A stretch of DNA of 22,840 nt from a virus. The position numbers and the translations under genes are program-made. The notes beneath the pieces are model-generated. The model searched no databases. It saw nothing but the letters and a program-made list of their open reading frames with translations, and was not told the DNA's origin. Where the stretch lies: positions 1 through 22,840 of IMG/VR virus record IMGVR_UViG_3300012002_000077. One strand, written 5' to 3'. The number at the start of each line of letters is the position of its first letter. The stretch's first letter is position 1. Positions 14,485 to 22,514 of the stretch are shown here, piece by piece.

Positions 14485-15000
14485 TTAGGTTAACGTCAGA
14501 GTCGTATCAACAGTGTCGATAGCTCCCCCGTCGTAGGTCGTTAGTGTGGAGTAGTAGACCCAGTAGTCTACGCTAGCCGCGGGTTCCCACTGCGTAGATC
14601 TCATATCCGTGGTGTCCGTGATCTCCCCAGCTCTTATGATCGAAATACCGCGGTCCCTGGTTAGCTCCCTTATGGCTGGGAGCCTCAGCGATGTGTGGAG
14701 TAGTACCAGCGAATCTAGTGCATCATTGCCATAATACGTTAGGTTACACGTGCCCCTTCTTGTTTGTTCTATTTTGGCCTCAAACAGACTATCTGGGTCA
14801 GCACGGGCAACCTCAGTATCCGTGGTAGCCTCGTAAGGAGTAGCAGACATGGCGATATCAGTGGTCCACTCTATCGTCACGTAAGGCAATGATGGTCTGG
14901 GCGCGTCGGCCGTAGCAGGCTGGACGTAGATCACCGTAGCGGCTGGTAGTGCAGTCTCTAACCATGCCCTGACGTATGATCTAGCCGTTGACGCGTCCAC
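14485..15000 (-). CDS. tail terminator/neck protein, gp12-like (LIC_12616 type, 171 aa)
   Basis: The order of features (AWLETALPAATVIYVQP, LPYVTIEWTTDI, a long strand with TRRGTCNLTYYGNDALDSLVLL, then LRLPAIRELTRDRGISIIRAGEITDTTDMRSTQWEPAASVDYWVYY-like core) is that of the phage neck terminator family that caps the tube and sheath on the head side. It lies directly before the sheath gene. It starts with GTG, overlapping the upstream TAG by one base (TAGTG). Confidence 0.75.
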   Translation of the reverse strand: MDASTARSYVRAWLETALPAATVIYVQPATADAPRPSLPYVTIEWTTDIAMSATPYEATTDTEVARADPDSLFEAKIEQTRRGTCNLTYYGNDALDSLVLLHTSLRLPAIRELTRDRGISIIRAGEITDTTDMRSTQWEPAASVDYWVYYSTLTTYDGGAIDTVDTTLTLT

Positions 15001-15356
15001 TAGCTTTCACTTTCCTCGAGTAGCAGGTATTGTCTGTGGGATAGTCCAGTATTGTGGCACGAAAAATCCTCGGATTCAGCTACCAAATACGTTTTACCAT
15101 TATAAGTCACTCTATCCGCCGGGGTTCTGGGCGACGCGGACAGGTCAGTTGTTTTGAGAATTGGTGCTACTCCACTGACGTACATTACGTATTTGATGCT
15201 CGTTCTGGCGCCTTCGTCTAGCATTTGTAGGGTGCGTGCTGACGCCGACTGGACGCTAGCGCGCACCGTGTAAGAGTCACCAGCAACAATGGAGTAATCC
15301 CCTTCTGCCCACGACCCTGAATGCGGAGTAACTGTTATGGTCGTCATACCTAGCAT
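15000..15356 (-). CDS. neck protein, possible head closure/joining protein (118 aa)
   Basis: This small beta-rich protein has the pattern ADRVTYNGKTYLVAESED near its end, which resembles head-tail joining proteins of the SPP1 gp16/HK97 type, where a Y-G-x-x-Y turn is common. A position between the gp10-like and terminator genes supports a neck role. The start is ATG 15356, 2 bp after the previous stop; a second in-frame ATG three codons later is a possible alternative. The family assignment is tentative. Confidence 0.5.
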   Translation of the reverse strand: MLGMTTITVTPHSGSWAEGDYSIVAGDSYTVRASVQSASARTLQMLDEGARTSIKYVMYVSGVAPILKTTDLSASPRTPADRVTYNGKTYLVAESEDFSCHNTGLSHRQYLLLEESES

Positions 15357-15358
15357 AA

Positions 15359-15793
15359 TTAGTCACTAGTCTTAGGATTGTCGCCAGCTTTCCATTTACC
15401 ACTGGCGTAGGACGTGCCCCTAATTGTGTCCCTGAGCAAACCAGTGTCTACTAATCCCTCGGCTGTGATCGCCTCGCGGTACAGATCGCGTAAGGGGATC
15501 GCTAACGTATCCGCGAGTAGCTCGTATGGGTTTCTTTCCGGGTGTTTTAATATCTTTCGATGTATTTTCGCTAGCTTTTTGTCAATATCAGTTTCGTTTG
15601 CATCGTAAACACGACCCATGATTTTCGCGAATCCATGGATCATACCCACCTTGGCTACTTGCGTTTTCCCTTTGCTGGGATAACGAGGTTTAGCCGAAAG
15701 CAAACCAGAGCGGACGTTGGCGCCGTCCAGGTCTACTACCACGTCGGTAATATCCTTCCATCCGTGATCGATATCCTTTACGTCTTTACTCAT
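15359..15793 (-). CDS. HK97 gp10-like tail completion/neck protein (144 aa)
   Basis: The key sign is the segment REAITAEGLVDTGLLRDTIRG, the G-xVDTGxLRxSI motif found in HK97 gp10-like and related tail completion proteins. The N-terminal half is basic with helices. It overlaps the end of the upstream 71-aa gene by 8 bp and precedes the joining-like gene. Length is within the family range. Confidence 0.65.
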   Translation of the reverse strand: MSKDVKDIDHGWKDITDVVVDLDGANVRSGLLSAKPRYPSKGKTQVAKVGMIHGFAKIMGRVYDANETDIDKKLAKIHRKILKHPERNPYELLADTLAIPLRDLYREAITAEGLVDTGLLRDTIRGTSYASGKWKAGDNPKTSD

Positions 15794-16001
15794 CTTGGAA
15801 ATCGTCTACCGGCCCACTATCCTCAGGCCAATTCGGGGATTCAGTATTATCAGGATAGCCTGGGTAGGGGTGGTCGTGCGGTAACTCAGCGTAGCCGAGA
15901 TCCATCATTTGCGCGGCATCGCAACCAGGTAGATCGGTGATCAAGCCGGTCAGGAGGGTTTGCCCGCGATAGCGGCAATCTGCTGTGATTCTGATTCTCA
16001 T
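15786..16001 (-). CDS. small connector-region protein of unknown function (71 aa)
   Basis: It begins MRIRITADCRYRGQTLLTGLITDLPGCDAAQMMDLGYAE, the pattern of short phage proteins found between capsid and neck genes (an SH3-like fold: x-V-x-Y-x-G-x-x-Y-x-x-G-D-x-x-x-L). The tail is acidic and Pro-rich. The second half of the neighbouring 136-aa gene carries a related start-like segment. The leader is A-rich and shares a 12-base word with that gene's leader. The role is unknown. Confidence 0.5.
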   Translation of the reverse strand: MRIRITADCRYRGQTLLTGLITDLPGCDAAQMMDLGYAELPHDHPYPGYPDNTESPNWPEDSGPVDDFQDE

Positions 16002-16002
16002 C

Positions 16003-16014
16003 GTTTGTTTATTT
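16003..16014. repeat. A-rich leader word shared with the leader at 16855-16866
   Basis: The word GTTTGTTTATTT on the plus strand (AAATAAACAAAC on the minus strand) occurs just upstream of the 71-aa gene and again upstream of the 136-aa gene, at 16855-16866. Both leaders also carry a CAGGCTC word close by. No classical ribosome-binding site is visible in either leader. Confidence 0.6.
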
Positions 16015-16037
16015 CAATTTCAGTTTCAAGCTCAGGC

Positions 16038-16427
16038 TCAGCCAAGCGTAGAAACATCGGTAACGTACGTAACCCACCACGGATAGGCTGCAGCGCGAGC
16101 TAGCGCGATAGCCTGAGTGCGATCACCGTAGCTCTCCGATAGGGCCCCGGTGCGTACGCTTTTGATCCCGCTGGACACCGTCCACTGGTGACGCTCGCGC
16201 GCGGCTCTCACCCATTCCGCGATGCCCAACCACACTTTCGTCGGGTGAGTGATATCCTCGCCAGCATCATCTACAAAAGTGTTATTAGTGAAATCGTCGA
16301 AATCTTCGGCTGCAGCGGTTAACCAAACAGTTAGCTCGGTGTCTTCGTCATCACCACTAATGCCGAGATACGATTTAATATCTGTTTTGTACTCCGCCCA
16401 AGTGTATGTAGATACCGCTGTGGCCAC
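16038..16427 (-). CDS. gp6-like head-tail connector/adaptor (129 aa)
   Basis: The N-terminal segment (YTWAEYKTDIKSYLGISGDDEDTELTVWLTAAAEDFDDFTNN) is the helical pattern of HK97 gp6-like adaptors, followed by a helix-rich core with AEWVRAARERHQW. Such proteins form the ring beneath the portal. It starts with GTG overlapping the TAG of the upstream gene as TAGTG. It follows the capsid block, as usual. Confidence 0.65.
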   Translation of the reverse strand: MATAVSTYTWAEYKTDIKSYLGISGDDEDTELTVWLTAAAEDFDDFTNNTFVDDAGEDITHPTKVWLGIAEWVRAARERHQWTVSSGIKSVRTGALSESYGDRTQAIALARAAAYPWWVTYVTDVSTLG

Positions 16428-16837
16428 TATTGATTTACCTTCGTCTTTTTGCGCTTTTTACCGCGCTGACGACGATTGGTAGAATATCGGGTAGCGGGTA
16501 CCGAGGTGGAGGCCGTAGAGGTGGTACCCGTACCCGAGTCGTTAATGTCTCGCCCGTCGGTGACAGCCTCGCCAGAGTCCCCCCTAGACACCTCTGGGTC
16601 ATTAGCTGGCACCGACGGGGTTGACGGTTGCGTGTCCCCCGGGCGGTTACCCTTCCCGACTCGCACTAATTCAGCCACTACGTGTGGAGGCCGTTGGAGC
16701 CGTTCGCCCACCTTGTGTTTTTCCCCGGACAGCCACACATCGGATGTCAGAATAACAGTGTCAGTAGGCGCTTTCCGCTTTTTCGCTACCCCGATATACT
16801 CGGCGTATGCGGGGTGTAGCCAGTGAGGTACTTGCAT
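16427..16837 (-). CDS. unknown connector-region protein with disordered basic tail (136 aa)
   Basis: A globular N-terminal part (residues about 1-62, including VILTSDVWLSGEKHKVGERL, a small SH3-like pattern like its 71-aa neighbour) is followed by a long Ser/Thr/Asp/Gly-rich linker. It ends in a highly basic tail, RRQRGKKRKKTKVNQ, likely to touch nucleic acid or an acidic partner. It lies between capsid and the gp6-like gene, so it may be a head decoration or a connector protein. No family is recognised. Confidence 0.45.
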   Translation of the reverse strand: MQVPHWLHPAYAEYIGVAKKRKAPTDTVILTSDVWLSGEKHKVGERLQRPPHVVAELVRVGKGNRPGDTQPSTPSVPANDPEVSRGDSGEAVTDGRDINDSGTGTTSTASTSVPATRYSTNRRQRGKKRKKTKVNQ

Positions 16838-16889
16838 TATCAGGCTCTACGTTTGTTTGTTTATTTGTTTGTTTCAATCTCTACCCGAA

Positions 16890-18467
16890 TCAGGACGGCG
16901 CGGAGTCGAAATCGACAAAGCGCGCTAGATCCGGGTTAACCACTGCATGGGCTAGCATTTCTTCATACAAAGCAGTGATTTTGTTATCCACGAATTGCGT
17001 GGCGGTATAACCCCAGTCCATGCTCGCCGAGCCGTTGGAAACTAACTCGGAGGCTTCCGGCGAGAAAACCACGGCATCGCCAGCGTAGCAAGCATCGCTC
17101 AGCACCACTTGGATCCCGCCGATAGCGCGGTAACCCGGCCGATTTATGATCGCCACCGGACCAAGGGCGTCATGGAGATACGCGCCGCTAGAGCTGGTCT
17201 TGGCAGTTACAATGTCAATCCAGTCAGTGCGATGCATGCACGCGTAAAGCTGGTCATCCGCGGGAATCTCATAACTCGCTCGCACAACTGCGTCAGCCTT
17301 GGTATCGCCCACGGTACCATCGGACCAATCCACCTCAGTGCAATTGACCTTGAAGCCATCAAGCTGACCAGTTTCACTGGAGTCACCATAAATAAGGTGC
17401 CAATCCAGAGTGCGGGCAATACGGTTGCTCAGCTTCCCCTCGACCCAGCTCGCGAGGCCAGGGCTGGAGGCCAACCGCTGCCGAGTAATCACGACATAAG
17501 ACGCCAAGGTCTTGAGATTGGCAGTCTGTTCTGACACGGCCAGATACCCGGCGGGCTTGGTCGATTCCTCGGCCGTAGCGCCGAGAGTCTCAATGGTCAC
17601 CGCAGTCCCAGAATCAGCATCAAAATCAAGGTCGTCGGTGGCAAAAGTAAGAGTAGAAGTCCCCGTAGTTACCGCAGTAATCTTTTTGCGCGGAGTCGAA
17701 GAAGTCAGGTGGAATCTAATCCACATTCCAGCTTCGATTCCCTCCACGTCCGTTACGACACACTCATTGACTGCAGTAGGGTCTCCGTCTACGGCCGAGG
17801 CTAGCGTAGTGCGGATTGTGCCGTAGCCGGACTGTGCCGATTCCTTGAGGTATTTATACGTATCGCCGACGATAGCGGGCACTCGCTGCACCACCTGATA
17901 AAGACCGTTGGGCTGCAGTGCGGCCTCTACCACCCCCGGCCGGTAAAACGGCGTAGCCAGGTCGCCCAGCTCCGCGTCACCTAGTACCTCCGCAGCCTTC
18001 GCAGCCTTCGCCCCCTTCGGGAAAGGCGCAGTCAGGCTCTTGCACTTGATCTGACCAGTGGACGTACCACGCTTGTAGCCGGCGTCAGCCCAAGCCTGAT
18101 ACGCGTCATGCTCGATAGTCTCAGCTACCGGGCTGGTATTGTGATTATCATTGGCAGGACGCAGCGATCCGGCTTCCAGTCCATCAATCCGGGTCCCCAG
18201 GCTCTTTACCTCGGTAGGGAGGTTGCTCAACTCTTCCGGGAGTTCAACCGGCTTGTGGTTATCGTTCGCGGACTTGAGATTATTGATCTCACCCTCAACG
18301 GCATCCACGCGGGTTACAACTGCATCCACGGATGCCTTGACGCCCGATACCTGCTTGTCTGTATTTGCCTGGATATCCTCGGTAGCGCTCTTGACCTGAG
18401 TCGCCAGACTCTCAATCTCGCTCTTAATTTGCGGCGCCATATCCGTCGCCTTAGCCTTGTTGTGCAT
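16890..18467 (-). CDS. major capsid protein, HK97 fold, with N-terminal delta domain (525 aa)
   Basis: The first about 120 residues are a coiled-coil scaffold-like domain (IKSEIESLATQVKSATEDIQAN ... RVDAVEGEINNL), with the word ANDNH twice (about 67-71 and 105-109). This matches the HK97 delta domain that is removed by the prohead protease. The following region has the N-arm/E-loop/P-domain order typical of the family, including YKYLKESAQSGYG, YLAVSEQTANLKTLASYVVITRQRLASSPGL, and IGGIQVVLSDA near the end. It follows the protease gene with a TAATG overlap, and the RBS is CAGGGGGACAC. The most abundant head protein. Confidence 0.85.
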   Translation of the reverse strand: MHNKAKATDMAPQIKSEIESLATQVKSATEDIQANTDKQVSGVKASVDAVVTRVDAVEGEINNLKSANDNHKPVELPEELSNLPTEVKSLGTRIDGLEAGSLRPANDNHNTSPVAETIEHDAYQAWADAGYKRGTSTGQIKCKSLTAPFPKGAKAAKAAEVLGDAELGDLATPFYRPGVVEAALQPNGLYQVVQRVPAIVGDTYKYLKESAQSGYGTIRTTLASAVDGDPTAVNECVVTDVEGIEAGMWIRFHLTSSTPRKKITAVTTGTSTLTFATDDLDFDADSGTAVTIETLGATAEESTKPAGYLAVSEQTANLKTLASYVVITRQRLASSPGLASWVEGKLSNRIARTLDWHLIYGDSSETGQLDGFKVNCTEVDWSDGTVGDTKADAVVRASYEIPADDQLYACMHRTDWIDIVTAKTSSSGAYLHDALGPVAIINRPGYRAIGGIQVVLSDACYAGDAVVFSPEASELVSNGSASMDWGYTATQFVDNKITALYEEMLAHAVVNPDLARFVDFDSAPS

Positions 18468-19018
18468 TAGTGTCCCCCTGAAATATTGGCGACTGCAGAT
18501 TGCAGCGCCGCTAGGATGTCGTCCGTATCGGTCTCTGAGTCCGATACGGGCTCGGTTTCTTGTGGTTGGGTCAGTTCGTATAATTCGACTCGAGTTGCCG
18601 GATTAGCTGGGTAGACCACTGGGCTAAGCTCGTACAGCTCTAAGTCGGTTAGGTAGGTGATTCCGTTGCGCTCGTAGCTGCGTACCACGTCATAGGTAAA
18701 TGACATGCCGTTAATCGATCCTAGTTCGATATTTGTCATGACTTCCGCAGCTTCGGAAGTAGTCGCCAATTGAGCAGTAAAATAAAGTCCCCAATCATCT
18801 TGATAGATCCGCGTAGCCACCCCGATTGGCATTGCCCATGGACCGATTAGGTTGGCATGGCCGTAAAATAGGGGTAGCTGCGCGGATAATGCCAGAGTGC
18901 GAGTAAATGCACCTTGTTCGATAATGTCTCCGTCGGAGTCAGCGGGTGGGCCAAAAACGGCAGCGTAGCCGCGCAGGCCGTAGATTGTGGCGGGGTGTAC
19001 AGGATTGGAGTCAGTCAT
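18467..19018 (-). CDS. HK97-type prohead protease (183 aa)
   Basis: The sequence GYAAVFGPPADSDGDIIEQGAFTRTL is the usual start. The catalytic triad region is visible: His in FYGHA (about residue 54), Ser in INGMSFTY (about 106) and an acidic Glu in the LYELSPVVYPA motif (about 131). It processes the capsid delta domain. The start is set at ATG 19018. An in-frame TTG at 19024 lies 6 nt after an AGG and would add two residues. It lies between portal and capsid genes. Confidence 0.85.
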   Translation of the reverse strand: MTDSNPVHPATIYGLRGYAAVFGPPADSDGDIIEQGAFTRTLALSAQLPLFYGHANLIGPWAMPIGVATRIYQDDWGLYFTAQLATTSEAAEVMTNIELGSINGMSFTYDVVRSYERNGITYLTDLELYELSPVVYPANPATRVELYELTQPQETEPVSDSETDTDDILAALQSAVANISGGH

Positions 19019-19059
19019 GATCAAAAAAGACCTATATTATAGTTATATTGTTCTTTCTG

Positions 19060-20346
19060 CTAGTCGGCCTCGCCCGACCTAACCGCGAGTAGCTCTCGCA
19101 GTTCATCTAGCCTACCCGCTTGCACTAGTTGCGTATTGACAATAGCAAGCTCCGGTCTATCGGGCATTTCCAGTCTCATGCGATCGTTTATGTCATTGGT
19201 CGAGTAGCCGAGTTTCTGCAATTTCAGAGCAACGTCTAATCGTTGCTCGAAAAGAGCTAGTGCGATGTCAGAATCAGAAAAATCATACCACAGACGGACA
19301 TTGTCCCCGTAGACTCGGTGGATCAATTGGCTATTGATCGATGAATAGACAGAGTTGAGAATCGGGAATAGAAAAGACGTCCAGTGAATTCTAGTCGCGA
19401 CTTTGAAATTACTTAAAATCGCATTATCTAAAACCCCGGCGATAGGCGGAGGCATGCCTAGCACGGCTAGCATGTTATCTCTGTTCCATTTTAGTGTGTC
19501 AAAGTATTGTAAATCACCCGCGGTAGGGGGCGCTTTTAGGTCCACTGTTGCGTCGGATAGCGCGATAGGATCGCCCTGATTAGTCACAGAGGAGAACTTT
19601 TCTTTTATTTTGTTTTCTAAATCGGTTAATTGGCTATCCTGAAACCCAGTGCCGTACGGATCATTAACCGTGATTATCGTTCCCGCACCGATTCTGTTTT
19701 TCAGATCGTATTTTTGTCTTTCGGAGGCATAAGCACTGGTAGTGATATCATTAAGCGCGGCTTTAATGGGTGCTAATCCGCGCCAGAACGAGCCAGGGGA
19801 CGGAGCCATCACATTAACAATTTGATTTGTCTCGTATCTTTTGCCCCTGTATGTGTAATACTCGGGTTCTCCCGTCTGATCTTCTTTGGCTTTCATGCTA
19901 TGGGGCTGCAGTAGTGGATAGAGTGCTAAAATACGATCTCCGGTGGCCCTGGCAGCGGGCACGAGGTAAGCGTTACCGCACAAATAACGGTGCATCATCA
20001 CCAGCTCGAGCAGATGGGACCACGACCAAAACTGCGTTCTCTTTGATGGCCCCAGCGGATCGCGGATTAGGTCGTAAAGAGGATGATCCGGGATTTTCTT
20101 CCATTGTCCATGTTCTAATTGCTGCACTACGGCCGGTAGGGCTGCCATTGACGCGCTATTGTGCTTGATCGCTACATAGCTCCACACCGCAGCCGTGGCG
20201 AGTCGCTCTAGGTCAGTGTCCGAAAACGATATAGACGGCAACAAATAACCATCGGGTGCGAGCACTAGGGAAAACGCTGACATATCCGAGGTTGCAGCCT
20301 TGGTCTTGGTGGATTTCGATCCAAAAATTTTTGATAGTATACTCAT
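19060..20346 (-). CDS. phage portal protein, HK97 family (428 aa)
   Basis: Typical portal words are present: ATAAVWSYVAIKHNSASMAALP near the N-terminus, LYDLIRDPLGP, a helix with HRYLCGNAYLVPA, then SPGSFWRGLAPI and IGAGTIITV, and a C-terminal crown with ILNSVYSSINSQLIHRVYG. The length is normal for the HK97 family. The portal is the DNA channel at one vertex. The ATG is preceded by AGGTG. The gene sits between the terminase and protease genes. Confidence 0.9.
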   Translation of the reverse strand: MSILSKIFGSKSTKTKAATSDMSAFSLVLAPDGYLLPSISFSDTDLERLATAAVWSYVAIKHNSASMAALPAVVQQLEHGQWKKIPDHPLYDLIRDPLGPSKRTQFWSWSHLLELVMMHRYLCGNAYLVPAARATGDRILALYPLLQPHSMKAKEDQTGEPEYYTYRGKRYETNQIVNVMAPSPGSFWRGLAPIKAALNDITTSAYASERQKYDLKNRIGAGTIITVNDPYGTGFQDSQLTDLENKIKEKFSSVTNQGDPIALSDATVDLKAPPTAGDLQYFDTLKWNRDNMLAVLGMPPPIAGVLDNAILSNFKVATRIHWTSFLFPILNSVYSSINSQLIHRVYGDNVRLWYDFSDSDIALALFEQRLDVALKLQKLGYSTNDINDRMRLEMPDRPELAIVNTQLVQAGRLDELRELLAVRSGEAD

Positions 20347-20354
20347 TGTCGCAC

Positions 20355-21890
20355 CTACATTATAACCCTGGGTCCCCTGGATTTTTTACCCTCGAGGTAG
20401 TTAATGGCCTGCGTCATACAATCCACCTCCTCATCGTGCTGTCGGCCGGGAAATCCCGTTACGGCCTTTAGCCAATACGCGACCCACGGATATTCTTCAG
20501 GGTCCGGTATCCAGACTCTACCGGCCTCTACTACTGGCGTAATGGCCGTAGCGCGCTGGACCTTTGACTCGCCTTGCACCTTCACCGGGGTTATTCCCGG
20601 AATTTCATTTTCTAGTGCTTTTATCACTGACCGACCGTTGCTCTGAGCCTCGATTAGAATACGAGTGAGTTTCATTTCCACGTAACGTTCACGTAGATCT
20701 TTAATGGCGCGTATGGAGGCCGATAACCCCATTTTCTCCCGGCGCTGGCCTACCAAATAATATTGGTTGCCTTGTACTCCCCAAACCTGAATGCAGGCTG
20801 GATCGGTATTTCTGGTTGCCTTGGCTGATTTGAGGTCGTTAAAGTCGCAACTTGCAATTAAGTAATTAAAGTCGGGCCGATCTTTTCCAAGGTAGTAATT
20901 AAAATAATCGCGCTTGAATATAGAGCCGACTTCCGGTGCGGGATCCTGCTGATACTGAGCCGAGTAAGCCCAGGATCCGAGATCCTCCTTGATCACTTTT
21001 AATTGTTTTTCTGAGACCCGCTCGGGGTGGAGTAGCTCGCCTTTCGTTTTGCGTGGGTCAGCCCATCCGATAGGGGAGGAAAACGTTTTTTTAGGTTCGT
21101 ACTCCATGGGGATCGATAGGTAGACCCAATCCCCGTATTCTTTGCTACGCACGTGGCCCACGGGATCATTAGTATTCAGCCTCTGCTGGATGTATAACTC
21201 GATCGCTTCCGGCCCGGATTTACGCGTGGAAAAGGTCGTGTCGCGCCACTGATTGATAGTGTCAAGCTGGGCTTTATCACTATAGGCTTTACTCGCATCA
21301 ATAATGTCGTCACCGATTAACACTTGGGCGCGAAGACCGATAAATGATTTACCGGGAGTTTTGCTGTAGCGGATACCACCGGCTGTATTAGCCCAATCTC
21401 CTTTTGCATCCTGTGATTGATCAATTTTCCAGCGTGGAAGGAAGGTTTGGCGGTACCAATCAGAGGTGACTAGCGCACGGTGTCTGCTGGAGTCGCGGTT
21501 AACCACTCCATCGGTGGCGGAGGCGACCAAAAACGTGGTCTCTGGCTGATCTACCCATACCCACGATGGGAAATCCACGGAAGCCAATATTGATTTCGAA
21601 CTTCCGGGAGGGACACAGATTAAGAGGCGATAGAACTCGCGGTCCCACAGCGCTTGCAGGTGATCCGCGATAGCATCATGGTGCCAATTCCATTGCAGGG
21701 GTTCAGTTTTGGGGTGTAGGACGTGCCAAGAACGCCGTGCAAATTGCCCTAGATCGCGCTTGCACAGCTCGTATTCTAACGCTGACCGTACCTCGGCCTG
21801 AGGTAAGGAGGTTAAGACGTCGATAGCCTCGGAGCGGTCTATAGGCCGTTTGGGGCCGTCTGACGGGATGTCAGCCGTCAGACTGACCAT
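20355..21890 (-). CDS. terminase large subunit (511 aa)
   Basis: The ATPase part has the Walker A variant VPPGSSKSI (about residues 94-101), a PPGSxKS form known in this terminase group, and a Walker B LIGDDIID (about 191-198). The nuclease part shows SCDFNDL (about 348-354), an Glu in ILIEAQSNG (about 414) and HDEEVDC (about 485-491), together the expected metal-binding set of the RNase H-like domain. It packages DNA into the procapsid. The start is ATG 21890 with a GGAG site 8 nt upstream. A longer frame would begin with TTG inside the small terminase gene. Confidence 0.9.
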   Translation of the reverse strand: MVSLTADIPSDGPKRPIDRSEAIDVLTSLPQAEVRSALEYELCKRDLGQFARRSWHVLHPKTEPLQWNWHHDAIADHLQALWDREFYRLLICVPPGSSKSILASVDFPSWVWVDQPETTFLVASATDGVVNRDSSRHRALVTSDWYRQTFLPRWKIDQSQDAKGDWANTAGGIRYSKTPGKSFIGLRAQVLIGDDIIDASKAYSDKAQLDTINQWRDTTFSTRKSGPEAIELYIQQRLNTNDPVGHVRSKEYGDWVYLSIPMEYEPKKTFSSPIGWADPRKTKGELLHPERVSEKQLKVIKEDLGSWAYSAQYQQDPAPEVGSIFKRDYFNYYLGKDRPDFNYLIASCDFNDLKSAKATRNTDPACIQVWGVQGNQYYLVGQRREKMGLSASIRAIKDLRERYVEMKLTRILIEAQSNGRSVIKALENEIPGITPVKVQGESKVQRATAITPVVEAGRVWIPDPEEYPWVAYWLKAVTGFPGRQHDEEVDCMTQAINYLEGKKSRGPRVIM

Positions 21891-22494
21891 TGTTGTCTCC
21901 GTCCCCACCAAAGGTGGCTAGCAGTGCGCCGATCTGCTCAGTGGATAGGTCGGATACCGCCACCCTGGCGCGTAATTTCAATTCTTCGCCGTCTTTGCCG
22001 GTCAACTCAATCCGCTTAGGTGGGGTTAGCCCAGCCAGGCTAAGGATTTCTTTAGCACTAGCTAGCCGCGTTGCAGGTGGTACTACACTGCGCTCACCAG
22101 TTACATCACCATGGCGATCCAAGACAGGCTCGGTGTCTCCCCGGTCCATTTGACCATCGCGGAGGGCAACTAAGATCCCGGCTGTTTCAGCCGCAGAATC
22201 AACTAGCACTTGACGCGCTAGCTCCCGGGCTTGTGTGCGATCTTCCAGTCGCGCTGATAGCTCGGTGTAGTCATAGGCGCGGGCTCGCTCGACCCAGTCA
22301 TACCGCATTGAGAGTTTTGCATAGAGGGAGACTGAAAAAGCCTTTTTTCCCTCGCTCTCGTAACGCTCGATTAACCGTCGGACGGTTCGGGCTGGGCCCA
22401 GTGATAAATAATCCAAAAACCGCTGATAGTCTCTAGGCTTCTCCCCCTCTAGCTGGTCCCATGGGTTGATTTTGTCTTTAGTGCCGGAATCCAT
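21871..22494 (-). CDS. terminase small subunit (207 aa)
   Basis: An N-terminal helix-turn-helix region starts with NPWDQLEGEKPRDYQRFLDYLSLGPARTVRRL, typical of small terminases that recognise the packaging site. A helical oligomerisation region with WVERARAYDY follows, then an acidic Gly/Asp-rich tail (GGDGDNNGQSDG). It overlaps the large terminase start by 20 bp. A perfect inverted repeat covers its start codon (22486-22514) and the possible GGGG site is 18 nt away, so translation starts are probably limited. Confidence 0.8.
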   Translation of the reverse strand: MDSGTKDKINPWDQLEGEKPRDYQRFLDYLSLGPARTVRRLIERYESEGKKAFSVSLYAKLSMRYDWVERARAYDYTELSARLEDRTQARELARQVLVDSAAETAGILVALRDGQMDRGDTEPVLDRHGDVTGERSVVPPATRLASAKEILSLAGLTPPKRIELTGKDGEELKLRARVAVSDLSTEQIGALLATFGGDGDNNGQSDG

Positions 22495-22514
22495 ATTATA
22501 GTTGTATGGATTCC
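22486..22514. promoter_or_regulatory. perfect inverted repeat over the small terminase start codon
   Basis: GGAATCCATA (22486-22495) and TATGGATTCC (22505-22514) are exact reverse complements around a 9-nt spacer. The ATG (22492-22494) lies in one arm and the GGGG site just outside the other. It may be an RNA hairpin hiding the start or a binding site for the small terminase or a repressor. Confidence 0.65.

Noticed and set aside
20355-21890. Walker A of the large terminase lacks the usual GK pair
   Set aside because: The PPGSxKS form is a known variant within the large terminase family, so it is not evidence of inactivation.
20355-21911. A longer large terminase starting at TTG 21911
   Set aside because: ATG 21890 has a clear GGAG site and normal spacing; the longer start adds seven residues only.
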